Source: Scatosoma sp900555925 (GTDB taxonomy: Bacteria > Bacillota > Clostridia > Christensenellales > Borkfalkiaceae). From it: a stretch of 64,000 nt of DNA. Below, one piece after another: positions 8,457-17,067 of this stretch; the stretch's first letter is position 1, and each line of letters begins with the position of its first letter. The DNA lies in contig CAUGYD010000003.1 of assembly GCA_959603585.1 (NCBI GenBank), positions 62,001 to 126,000 of the forward strand. Reading direction: 5' to 3'. The translations under genes were made by a program, and so were the position numbers. Below the pieces are notes generated by a model. The model did not search any database. It was given only the letters and a program-made list of their open reading frames with translations, and had not been told where the DNA came from.

Positions 8457-8740
8457 TTATAGTCCTTCCAGCCAATGCTTGTTCTTGCTACTTATACGGC
8501 AGTCAAAGACTGTCAAAATCAGCGTCGAAAACGTGATCAATACCCACGCGATAAAATACCACATGATCTGGAACGGAACATTCCCCTTCGATTTATACGT
8601 GATATTCCTTTGCAAAGAGAAATTGAATTTTCCAAATCCACCCAACCTTACCCTGATAAAATAGTGCCATAATGATAAAACAAATATAGGCGCTCCAATC
8701 CGGACGGTTAAAAATTCTTGCCGTAAAAAACGAACTTCTC
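8457..8740 (-). pseudogene. Possible remnant of a membrane protein gene
   Basis: A minus-strand reading frame of about 95 codons ends with MWYFIAWVLITFSTLILTVF and a basic tail, resembling the last helix of a membrane protein. The overlapping frame just upstream (NRPDWSAYICFIIMALFYQG) is also hydrophobic, so a frameshifted remnant is plausible. No start codon or ribosome binding site is seen. The rest of 8242-8935 holds nothing recognisable except the terminator at 8864-8890. Confidence 0.25.
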
Positions 8741-8863
8741 TTTTCTATCCCTTATCTTCCCTTTCCTACCACCTCTTTTTTTATGAGTTTTTTCCTATTC
8801 GAAAACAACGGGATATATCCAAATAAGCGAGCATAAGACTAATTTCCAACGAAAAAAGCCCAT

Positions 8864-8890
8864 TAAAAAAGGCGCAAAACGCGCCCTTTC
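8864..8890 (-). terminator. Terminator of the ten-gene glycan operon
   Basis: Minus strand: GGGCGC, loop GTTTT, GCGCC, then TTTTTT, 46 bases after the stop of the Gfo/Idh gene at 8936. Confidence 0.8.
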
Positions 8891-8935
8891 CCTCAATATA
8901 TATTAAATTTTCAAAAAAACCTTGAAAAATACTTA

Positions 8936-9919
8936 TTATATCTTGAAAATAGTGTTTTCGAGAAGTTTTCGGACCAATTTTATGCTTTCGGCCGAACTTT
9001 CGGGAGTTACCCTCTCCGGTTCTTTTCCCGTCAAGATACAGTCGATAAAATATCGTATCTCGCTTTGATAAGCGTCGTCACCCGAAATATTGATTCCGAA
9101 ATCTTCTCCGCCGACACTGTTTTGAAGTTCTATCTTTTCTCCGTTTTTAATTAAAGTGCCGTCCTTAAAATAAATATATCCGTCGTCAAAATAGGCATAG
9201 AATTCCGCCGAAAAAGGAATATCCGCATTATACCACGCACCCTCGCACGTCACGACCGCGTCTTTGTATTTCAACGCGCTGATAATATACGAGCTGTTAT
9301 CCTTTAAGGGACGGTATATGCAGGAAACTTCCTCCGGAAGCCCCAGCACCGATTGCGCAAAATCTATATCGTGTATCGACAAATCCATGCCTACGCCGCC
9401 GCTTCTCTCTTCGTCCCGCATCCAATCGTTCCAGCTCCATTTAGGAACGCTCGAAATGCGCCTGAAATCGATGCGCAAAAGTTTTCCTATCTCCCCTTTC
9501 CTGATTTCTTCCGCGAGATAAGCATACGGCTTCATAAACCTTACGACGTGCGCGACCATGAATTTCGCCTTTGCATTCTTTGCGACGGACAAAATCCTTT
9601 CCGCTTCTTCCTCCGTCAAGGTCATCGGTTTTTCGCAAAGGACGTTTATCCCCTTTTTAAGACATTTGATCACCATATCCGCGTGCAGATAACTCGGCGT
9701 TACGATATCGACCATATCCGGCTGCTCTTTGCCGAGCATTTCGTCCAGATCGTCGTACAAATTCAAAGATTTCCCTTCCAGTTTTTCTTTCAATTCGCTT
9801 TCGTTTATTCTGACGTCGCACACGGCGACAAGCTCCATTTCGTCTATTCCTTCATAGGCACGGTAATGTCCCGTTCCCATTCCCCCGAGACCGACCAAAG
9901 CTACTTTAATTTTTTTCAT
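8936..9919 (-). CDS. Gfo/Idh/MocA family NAD(P)-dependent oxidoreductase
   Basis: 327 residues. The N-terminal Rossmann domain has VALVGLGGMGTGHYRAYE with the GxGxxG motif at about residues 10-15, and the family EKP motif (LCEKPMTLTEEEAE) at about 97-99 holds the lysine near the substrate. The C-terminal alpha/beta domain follows from about residue 125. Family members oxidise or reduce hydroxyl groups of sugars and inositols. In this operon, behind a mannosidase and an epimerase, it probably converts a released sugar in the cytoplasm (inference). The ATG overlaps the end of the epimerase gene by 14 bases, with GAGGAC upstream. It is the last gene before the operon terminator. Confidence 0.85.
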   Translation of the reverse strand: MKKIKVALVGLGGMGTGHYRAYEGIDEMELVAVCDVRINESELKEKLEGKSLNLYDDLDEMLGKEQPDMVDIVTPSYLHADMVIKCLKKGINVLCEKPMTLTEEEAERILSVAKNAKAKFMVAHVVRFMKPYAYLAEEIRKGEIGKLLRIDFRRISSVPKWSWNDWMRDEERSGGVGMDLSIHDIDFAQSVLGLPEEVSCIYRPLKDNSSYIISALKYKDAVVTCEGAWYNADIPFSAEFYAYFDDGYIYFKDGTLIKNGEKIELQNSVGGEDFGINISGDDAYQSEIRYFIDCILTGKEPERVTPESSAESIKLVRKLLENTIFKI

Positions 9920-10730
9920 CGATAATGTCCTCTAAAAATTTTTTCGCGTACAGAATGTCTTTTATCTGCTGCTCGCCGCTGATCTCCCGCTCGATAGTGA
10001 TCGGACCGTCGTATCCTTTTTCTTTCAATTTCTTAATCAGGAGCGGGTAATTCGCGCGGCCGTCTCCGATTCTCTTTTCTTCGCCGAGGCAGGCGGGATT
10101 TACGGGATATTCCCCGTCCTTCCCGTGAACGTTTCTGACATACTCACCGAACACGTCTACCGCGTCGCAGGGATTTCCCTTCCCGTAAAGCAGCAAATTG
10201 GCAGGGTCTAAATTAATGCCCAGATTTCCGGTTCCGACCGCTTCTATCGTTCTCTTTAAGGTAATCGGCGTTTCCTGTCCCGTTTCAAACAACAGATATT
10301 GGCCGTTCTTTTTACAGTATTCCGCTACTTCTTTGATCGCGAGAACCACCTGAGCGTATTCGTCCGTCTTGCAATTTTCGGGCAAAAATCCAAAGTGCGT
10401 TATCACATCCGTCACTCCGATTTTTTTGGCAAAATCCGAACCCTTTTTCAAATCGCTTATTCTCTGTTCCCGATAAGCGATCGGCACCAGTCCCAACGTA
10501 TGATACCCGTCCACGAAGTCCCAGACCGCGGGACCGCTCCAACCGCACCAAAGCGCGGTGATTTCGATCTTCTCTTCCCGCGTTATTCGATTGATTTTTT
10601 CCGCCGCCTCGTCCGTAAACTCGGTCATCTGCCAGCAACAGAGCTGACAGTTGTCTATCCCAAAATTTTTGAGATTCCGCATATCGTTTTCGATATTAAC
10701 CGACAAATTAACCATTGTCCCGATCTTCAT
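9906..10730 (-). CDS. Sugar phosphate isomerase/epimerase (xylose isomerase-like TIM barrel)
   Basis: 274 residues with the AP-endonuclease-2/xylose-isomerase-like fold. Metal-binding segments are visible as DVITHFGFLP, YLLFETGQE (Glu ligand), GINLDPANLLLYG (Asp), VRNVHGKDG (His) and GPITIEREI (Glu). Such proteins interconvert keto sugars or inositol derivatives and are often paired with Gfo/Idh oxidoreductases, as here, where the two genes overlap by 14 bases. Cytoplasmic; substrate unknown. The start ATG has GAGAGG upstream. Confidence 0.85.
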   Translation of the reverse strand: MKIGTMVNLSVNIENDMRNLKNFGIDNCQLCCWQMTEFTDEAAEKINRITREEKIEITALWCGWSGPAVWDFVDGYHTLGLVPIAYREQRISDLKKGSDFAKKIGVTDVITHFGFLPENCKTDEYAQVVLAIKEVAEYCKKNGQYLLFETGQETPITLKRTIEAVGTGNLGINLDPANLLLYGKGNPCDAVDVFGEYVRNVHGKDGEYPVNPACLGEEKRIGDGRANYPLLIKKLKEKGYDGPITIEREISGEQQIKDILYAKKFLEDIIDEKN

Positions 10731-10869
10731 GACAAATCCTCTCCCCGACAGTTTTTGATTTTCCGCGCTTTGCCGCTCACTGTCTTTATTATAGCATTTC
10801 CCAAAAGGAAACGCAAGGCGAAAACCCCTTCTAAGTTTATATAATTTTATTTTCCGACAACCGCCGCCC

Positions 10870-13689
10870 TCATACGATTTTCAATGTCACAATCTCAAAC
10901 GGCTTAAAGGTCAAACGTTTATCCGCCGCGCCGATTTCCCTTTCATCGAGAGTCACATACGAGACTGACTCATGCGGAAAACCGATGCTCAGTTCCCCGA
11001 CGGCGCGCGTTCCCTTTTCCTCGCAAAGCCGCACGATAATCCCCTTTCCGTCCTCGCTTGCCTTGACGCTCTCGACGACGGCGCCGCCCGAAAAGCCGAT
11101 AAATTCGGACACGGTATCGAGCATACTCCCCGCACTGTATAGATACGCCCGTTCGCACGCATCGCTGTTTTCAAATGCGCCGACGTGAGGATAGAGTGCG
11201 TAATTAAAGATATGCTTGCCCTCATCTCCCGCGTTACCCGGCTTTTCGGTTCCCCGCAGCAGGCTCATTTGGATTTCGCGGCCGTTTACGCTATACCCGT
11301 ATTTACAATCGCTGAAAATCGAAACGCCGTAATTGTTTTCCGACAAATCGATGTATCTGTGCGCGCAAATCTCCGTCCGTGCGTTTTCCCAGAGATTATT
11401 CTTTTTGAGACTGCGCTTTATATTGCCGTAGGCGCAACTGCAATTTGCAACTTCCGTAAAAATATCGGGACGGAAAGACGCTTTGACAAATTTATGCCGC
11501 TCGTGCCAATCCGCTTCGTTCTTTATGTCCAGCAGGTCGTTTTTAAGCGTAATCGTCTGCTTGAATACGCTTTGTCCGAACGCCAAAGTCTGTTCGCGTA
11601 CGGCCGCGTTCCCGTCCGTATAAGTCCTTTTCGAGATCAGACGAAAATATCCGCGACATTTTTCCAAATAGCCCGTTTCCATATCCCAAGCGTCGCCGTT
11701 GTCCTCGTATACGGGCAGGACGTTGGAAGGTCCGGCCAGCGTCTCGCGGGCGGCCGCTTTGTCGTACAGAGACAGAATTTCTCCGTTTTCGCCGAACACG
11801 GCTCTGAGATATTCGTTTTCCAACATATCCCCGTTTGCCGTCGAACGTACGTATTTCCGCTCCGTATTTTTGACAGACAGGCCCGACTTCGCCGTTTGAA
11901 TCAGTTCGGCAAGCTCATTCAGCAACACTTCATAGCGAGCACAGCTTTCGTCGTATACCCGCTTAATGCCGCTGCCGGGAAGAATATCATGGAATTGATA
12001 CAACAGCCCCTCCCGCCAAATCTCGTCCAATTCGCGCTTGGGATACGGTTTCCCCGCCAGTTTCCAAGCGGCGGAAGCATAATATTCGGCGTCTCGCAAC
12101 GCAAATTCCAACTTGCGGTTATACCGTTTATTCCGCGCCTGCGTGGTATATGTACCCTGATGTTTCTCCAAATACATTTCGCCGACATACGTCTTATAAT
12201 CGTCCGTGCGCTCGCGAAGATGCTTAAAAAAGTTCTCCGTGGTAGACGAAACGACGGGGGATACTCCCGATAAATTTTTCAGACGTTTCAGGCGCTCCAA
12301 ATACGCGGGGCCCGGGCCGCCGCCCCCGTCGCCGATTCCGTACAGAATACACGCCGCATCGCATAATCCCTTATCGATATATTTCTTTTCCCCAGACGCG
12401 ACGGAGTACGGGAGCAAATCGCTGTTATACGTCCCCTCGGGAGGCATGTGAACCAATACCTGACTGCCGTCTATTCCCTGCCAACGAAACGTATGATAGG
12501 GAAACACGTTATAGGTATTCCAGCTCATCTTGATCGTCAAAAGATTATCCACGCCGCTCTTATGCAAAATCTGCGGCAGCGCTCCGCTGAATCCGAATAC
12601 GTCGGGCAAATGTGCCGTCGTCGCTTCCCTGCCGAACTCTTCCCGCCAAAAGCGCTGGCCGTAGAGAATCTGCCTCACCAGCGATTCGCCCGAAGTCAGA
12701 TTGAGATCGCATTCCGTCCACATGGCGCCCTGCAATTCGATACGCCCTTCCGCGACCTTCCGTTTCAGCTTTTCGTACAAGACGGGATCGCTTTCCTTTA
12801 CCCAACGGAACTGCTGCGGCTGACTGGCGCCGAAGATATAATCCGGATACCTTTCGAGAAGTCGCACCGCCGTCGAAAAAGTTCTCAGCGCCTTGCGTTT
12901 CGTCTCGCGGATCGGCCACAGCCACCCCAGATCCAAATGCGCGTGACCCGTCGCATAAAACGTGAGCCCCGTATCGGCGCCTTTTTTTTGCAACTGCTTT
13001 GCGAGGAGTTCGCTCGCCTTTTCCAATTCCCGATCGTCGTAAAGATACAACATGCGATCGACTTCGCCGAGCGTCAACAAAATCTGAGAATAGCGAGCCG
13101 AATCCTTGTCGAGGACGGTCAATAAATCCGACAACACTTCAAAATCGTAATACAGATCGCGCGCCTTATCGTTAACCCAAACCAAATCCGCCTGTTTGAA
13201 TACTCCGTTCTCCCGAAGATTTCCAAACAAATCGTTACATCCCGCGTCTACCCAAACATCTATTTTTTCGTCGCCGCAGCTGCTCTCAGTAAGAGGCACT
13301 ACGCGCTTGACGGGCACGCCGACTCTGTCCAGCGTGGGACAAAACGCGCTGCTGCCGTTCGTCAGTCCCTGTACGGCAGAACCCTTTTCGTCGTATACGC
13401 ATCCCTCCCCGTTCAAATCGATGAGCAGAGCGAGCTTTTTTCCCGTGCAGGACTCGTCCGCCCGGCCCGTGAAATGAAACCACGCGCAATCGAACAGCCC
13501 GCCCCACTTTTCGCCCGGTTGGATTCGGCGATAGTTCAGGTTTAACCTGTCCGTAAAAGATACGGGCTCTTCGCTTGCGGAAAACTCTGCGTCCAATTCG
13601 GTTATCTTCGTATAAACTTTTTCCTTCAAGCGTCCGAGCGCCGCATATATTGTGTCCTGGGTTATTTCTTGTTCATAAAACGGTTTCAT
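10870..13689 (-). CDS. GH38 alpha-mannosidase
   Basis: 939 residues, a usual length for bacterial GH38. After an N-terminal beta domain, the catalytic domain begins near residue 245 with GHAHLDLGWLWPIRET (His249/His251/Asp253 region, zinc site). Asp363 in HLPDVFGFSG is the expected nucleophile, and HDILPGSGI (about residue 590) supplies the last zinc ligand. C-terminal beta-sandwich domains follow. The family hydrolyses alpha-mannosidic bonds with retention. There is no signal peptide, so it should act in the cytoplasm on imported mannose-containing oligosaccharides. It starts 5 bases after the DUF4091 gene, with a weak ribosome binding site, suggesting translational coupling. Confidence 0.92.
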   Translation of the reverse strand: MKPFYEQEITQDTIYAALGRLKEKVYTKITELDAEFSASEEPVSFTDRLNLNYRRIQPGEKWGGLFDCAWFHFTGRADESCTGKKLALLIDLNGEGCVYDEKGSAVQGLTNGSSAFCPTLDRVGVPVKRVVPLTESSCGDEKIDVWVDAGCNDLFGNLRENGVFKQADLVWVNDKARDLYYDFEVLSDLLTVLDKDSARYSQILLTLGEVDRMLYLYDDRELEKASELLAKQLQKKGADTGLTFYATGHAHLDLGWLWPIRETKRKALRTFSTAVRLLERYPDYIFGASQPQQFRWVKESDPVLYEKLKRKVAEGRIELQGAMWTECDLNLTSGESLVRQILYGQRFWREEFGREATTAHLPDVFGFSGALPQILHKSGVDNLLTIKMSWNTYNVFPYHTFRWQGIDGSQVLVHMPPEGTYNSDLLPYSVASGEKKYIDKGLCDAACILYGIGDGGGGPGPAYLERLKRLKNLSGVSPVVSSTTENFFKHLRERTDDYKTYVGEMYLEKHQGTYTTQARNKRYNRKLEFALRDAEYYASAAWKLAGKPYPKRELDEIWREGLLYQFHDILPGSGIKRVYDESCARYEVLLNELAELIQTAKSGLSVKNTERKYVRSTANGDMLENEYLRAVFGENGEILSLYDKAAARETLAGPSNVLPVYEDNGDAWDMETGYLEKCRGYFRLISKRTYTDGNAAVREQTLAFGQSVFKQTITLKNDLLDIKNEADWHERHKFVKASFRPDIFTEVANCSCAYGNIKRSLKKNNLWENARTEICAHRYIDLSENNYGVSIFSDCKYGYSVNGREIQMSLLRGTEKPGNAGDEGKHIFNYALYPHVGAFENSDACERAYLYSAGSMLDTVSEFIGFSGGAVVESVKASEDGKGIIVRLCEEKGTRAVGELSIGFPHESVSYVTLDEREIGAADKRLTFKPFEIVTLKIV

Positions 13690-13694
13690 ATTTT

Positions 13695-16334
13695 TTATTC
13701 TTGTGTTTCCGTGCTCGGAGAAAAATGATTCATATAATAAACCTGAACGGATTTCGCCGTCTCGTACTTCTCGAAAATCAGGCCGAAAAATCTGACGCGC
13801 TTCAAATCGGCGTTACAGTCGGACAATAAAATCGAAATATGATTCTCTCCGGGCACAAGCGTCCTGCTCACGGAAAATTCCCGGGAATTGATGAAAAATT
13901 CCAACGGGCGCTCGCAATCCGACGCATTGTATATGTCAAAATTTATATGTGTGTATTTTGTATAATCGCCTTTGCCGCTGACGGTAAATCCCGGGCGTTC
14001 CAGCTCGGGAGAACGGGACTTCCCGTCTCCCCGTATTTCGATTTTCAGACTGTCTTTTCCAAGCGCCGAACATTCGTCCGTCAGGCTCAGTCTGCCGAAA
14101 TTCGTGCTGCCCCAAAGCATCTCTATATCGTCCAGGCGCATGCCGTCCGCTCGGGGTTCCGTCGCGGTGTCCTTCCATTCCCGTCCGGTGCAAAGCATGG
14201 ACACTTCGTCCACGTAAAATAAACGCGGGCCGGTTTCGTCGTAGTAATTGTCCGTCTCGAACATGATGATTTTCAACGGCTTATCCAGCTGCCAGCGCAA
14301 GGGAACGGTGACGACGTTGAGTCCCCTTTCTATTTCCGTCTCGTATAAAATCGTCTTATTGACTTCGTCCAAAGCATACACGGTAAAGGGAGTCGGCTTT
14401 TCCGTCGTGCCGTATATCTTAAAGCGGAGACTTTTGATTTCGGAAAAATCTCCCCCGTTGATGTCTCGGGCCTCGACAAAAATGCGCGGGAAAAATGTCT
14501 CTCTTTCCAAAGTTCCCTGCAAGTTGACTTTAACGGACTTCCCCTTTGCGGAATATTCGCCGTCCGTTCCCGTCTCTATGCGCGGTTCATATTTGGAATT
14601 GGAACGGATTATAGTGGTTTCGGCGCTTGTGCAGTCGTCCAGCAAAATCCATTCGTCCCTTTCTTCAAACTCCATTTTTCCGCCCGCAATCGCTTTGGCC
14701 AGCTCGTCGCGGAAAGAATCCAAAAGCGATGCGTCCGTCACCAGCACCCGCGTATTGTCGAACAGTTCGTCGTAAAAACGCCCGATTATTGCCTTTCCCG
14801 ACTCGTCCGAGTTCTTTTCCGCCATATCGAGATAGCAATAATCCTGCATGCCGTCGCGGAACGCCACCGCCCGCAACGAGGGAACGGGACCGTAAATCCC
14901 GTAGTAGCGTCCCGCATACAGCACCCAGCCGTCCCCGTTGGAAAACCCGATATCGGGATTTTCGTAGGGATATTCGAGACGAGCATTGATGGCCGCCGCC
15001 CAATTGAGGTAACCTTGCAGGCGATATGCCTTTTGCATCCAGCCGATGAGCCGCATAGACACGGCATAATCGTCGATGTGCGTGGAAGGATAGGGATAGA
15101 CGGGGCCCGTACAGGTATACCACCAACAGGTATCCGACTGTTCCCGTATCGAACGGCGCAGTCTCGGAAACGCCAGCGCGTGCGCCACCGGACAATAGGT
15201 GAAATTTCCGACGTCGTAATCCTGAATCTCCCAATAATGTCTGACGTGACACAGCGTGAGCATCATCGGCATTTTCAAGAGCGTCGGCGCAATCGTCTGC
15301 GTATAATACGAATAGTCGGGACGAGAAGAAAATTCTGTCTTCAAGCGCGCGTCTATGTCGCGGAGCAAGGCGCCGTATACCTTGGAAAAGCGACGGCATT
15401 TTTCGTAATTTTCCTTTGTCTGCGGTTCGTCGATTCCCGAACTGAACGTAAAATAAACCAACGCTTTATCCAAATAGTCGATTTTATCTTCCATGGAAGC
15501 GCGTGCGATGGCGACGATATACCCGATAAACGCTTCCGCGTCAAAATCGATCGCTTCTCCGTCGTACGAATCCTCCTTATACTCCGTGGGAAGTTTGTAC
15601 GTGGAAAATCCGTAATGACGATAATACTTGCGCAACAGCTCGACGTATCGGTCGGGACCGCCCGCGCCGCTGAAAGGCAACAGCTCGCAATTCATGCGAT
15701 ATTTCAACATCAGTTCGTAATACGCTTCCGCCATCTCGTCGGAAGTATCCAGCTCGTTGCGCAAAGACTCGCTTCGGTCAAACATACCCCAATAATTCTG
15801 CGTAGGAGTGATCGAAGGCACCGTAAAATCGTACACTTTCAGCTCGACGGGAACTTCCGTCGTCCAATCGTCGAGCCGCACGGTCGCACTCCCTCTATAC
15901 AATCCCGCGGGTATGTTCTCCCGTACCCAAATATCCACATAAAAGCCTTGGTTATGCCTTGCCGAAATCGAATCCTCTCCCTTTGCACGGACCGCTCCGA
16001 GCGGAATCAGCGCGTCGGGAATTCGCGCGCCCGATAAAAATTCGGGAATCGAATTGGATTTCGCTCTGATGCGGGTGTATTTTTCCACAAAGACCGAAAT
16101 ATCTTCTTTGGCGACGATTCTCGAGCCGCCGACGAGGTCGGAAACGGTCACGTCGAACCCCGATATATCCTGCAAAGCGAATACTTCGATCTGCGCGCCG
16201 CGGTATTCGTTTCGGGCCGCAGCAATTCTGAGCACCTTGCCCGTCTTTGCGGGATATTCCGTCGTCTGCTGAATTTTCGTCTGCGCGTCCTCCGTCCAGA
16301 CGCGGGCCGCCTGCCTTTCAGCCTTATCGTTCAT
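13695..16334 (-). CDS. DUF4091 (GH123-like) enzyme with two C-terminal jelly-roll modules, no signal peptide
   Basis: 879 residues. An N-terminal beta-sandwich (starting RVWTEDAQTK) leads to a TIM-barrel-like catalytic region with IDEP at residues 301-304. Adjacent Asp302-Glu303 match the Asp-Glu pair used by GH123 N-acetyl-beta-galactosaminidases. WWYTCTGPVYPYPSTHIDDY (about 430) is a strongly conserved DUF4091 block. Two beta-rich modules follow (about 565-690 and 700-875), likely carbohydrate-binding. Unlike its paralogue at 17068-19509 it has no signal peptide. It lies in the same frame as the lipoprotein ORF just upstream, with only TAA and five codons between them. A ribosome binding site (AGAAGGA) precedes the ATG, so separate translation is possible. 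Confidence 0.85.
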   Translation of the reverse strand: MNDKAERQAARVWTEDAQTKIQQTTEYPAKTGKVLRIAAARNEYRGAQIEVFALQDISGFDVTVSDLVGGSRIVAKEDISVFVEKYTRIRAKSNSIPEFLSGARIPDALIPLGAVRAKGEDSISARHNQGFYVDIWVRENIPAGLYRGSATVRLDDWTTEVPVELKVYDFTVPSITPTQNYWGMFDRSESLRNELDTSDEMAEAYYELMLKYRMNCELLPFSGAGGPDRYVELLRKYYRHYGFSTYKLPTEYKEDSYDGEAIDFDAEAFIGYIVAIARASMEDKIDYLDKALVYFTFSSGIDEPQTKENYEKCRRFSKVYGALLRDIDARLKTEFSSRPDYSYYTQTIAPTLLKMPMMLTLCHVRHYWEIQDYDVGNFTYCPVAHALAFPRLRRSIREQSDTCWWYTCTGPVYPYPSTHIDDYAVSMRLIGWMQKAYRLQGYLNWAAAINARLEYPYENPDIGFSNGDGWVLYAGRYYGIYGPVPSLRAVAFRDGMQDYCYLDMAEKNSDESGKAIIGRFYDELFDNTRVLVTDASLLDSFRDELAKAIAGGKMEFEERDEWILLDDCTSAETTIIRSNSKYEPRIETGTDGEYSAKGKSVKVNLQGTLERETFFPRIFVEARDINGGDFSEIKSLRFKIYGTTEKPTPFTVYALDEVNKTILYETEIERGLNVVTVPLRWQLDKPLKIIMFETDNYYDETGPRLFYVDEVSMLCTGREWKDTATEPRADGMRLDDIEMLWGSTNFGRLSLTDECSALGKDSLKIEIRGDGKSRSPELERPGFTVSGKGDYTKYTHINFDIYNASDCERPLEFFINSREFSVSRTLVPGENHISILLSDCNADLKRVRFFGLIFEKYETAKSVQVYYMNHFSPSTETQE

Positions 16335-16349
16335 ACGATACCGTCCTTC

Positions 16350-17054
16350 TTATTCTTCGATTTCCATGGTCTCACAGGCGCGAATATTATCTATATAGTA
16401 CGTCTGCAACTGGTCAAAAGTTTCATAGCGCTGGAATATAAATCCGAACGTGGTGACCGTACTGAGGTCGTTGATCTGATTCCCCGGCGCTTCCAAAATC
16501 CGGGGCCAGTCGAGAGGAACGGTGATATTGTTCCAGCCCGGTTTTGCTTCAAATGAATAGAACCAGCCTCGTTGATTAATATAGAACTCTACCATGCTGT
16601 TCACTTCCATGGCATTATAAAAATCAAATTTGATACACGCATAAGGCGTATAGTCGTCTATCAAATTGAGCTCGGTCTTATAATTGCTGTTGGAGTCGAT
16701 ACGGAAATATACGTTTTCCGTATCGTTCGTGACGAACTTTCCGTCTCCGTAGACCGTCACCTTTAAGCTCTTATCTCCTCTGGTCGCCTGTTCATCGGAA
16801 AGTTCCAGCTTTCCGAAAGTGGACGAGTCGCCCGTTATTCCCAAAAACAGATATTCAAACTCATCCTCCCAATCGCCGATGAGATACTCGCCCTCCGTCT
16901 CATAGCGCCAATCGGTCGTCGCATATTTCGCGTCAAAACGGTCGGGAATACTTATGGGCGTATCGGCGGTTTCTTCTCCGCCTCCACAGCCGGAGAAGAA
17001 ACCCGCAAACGCCGCGGAAGCCAACAATATCGCGATAACTTTTAACTTTTTCAT
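16350..17054 (-). CDS. Lipoprotein with carbohydrate-binding-like jelly-roll domain
   Basis: 234 residues. Lipoprotein signal (MKKLKVIAILLASAAFAGFF, then SGC with Cys23), a Gly/Thr-rich spacer, and one beta-rich module ending FIFQRYETFDQLQTYYIDNI. That module resembles the last module of the DUF4091 protein encoded next (LIFEKYETAKSVQVYYMNHF), so the two are related by duplication. It is probably a surface glycan-binding lipoprotein. The ORF ends in TAA (16350-16352), in frame with the downstream DUF4091 ORF, so this could also be the detached N-terminal part of one larger protein. Ribosome binding site GGGAGG before the ATG. Confidence 0.8.
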   Translation of the reverse strand: MKKLKVIAILLASAAFAGFFSGCGGGEETADTPISIPDRFDAKYATTDWRYETEGEYLIGDWEDEFEYLFLGITGDSSTFGKLELSDEQATRGDKSLKVTVYGDGKFVTNDTENVYFRIDSNSNYKTELNLIDDYTPYACIKFDFYNAMEVNSMVEFYINQRGWFYSFEAKPGWNNITVPLDWPRILEAPGNQINDLSTVTTFGFIFQRYETFDQLQTYYIDNIRACETMEIEE

Positions 17055-17067
17055 CTCAGACCTCCCG

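Noticed and set aside
11185..12273. 362-codon plus-strand ORF opposite GH38
   Set aside because: Shadow of the mannosidase gene, which carries the catalytic motifs.
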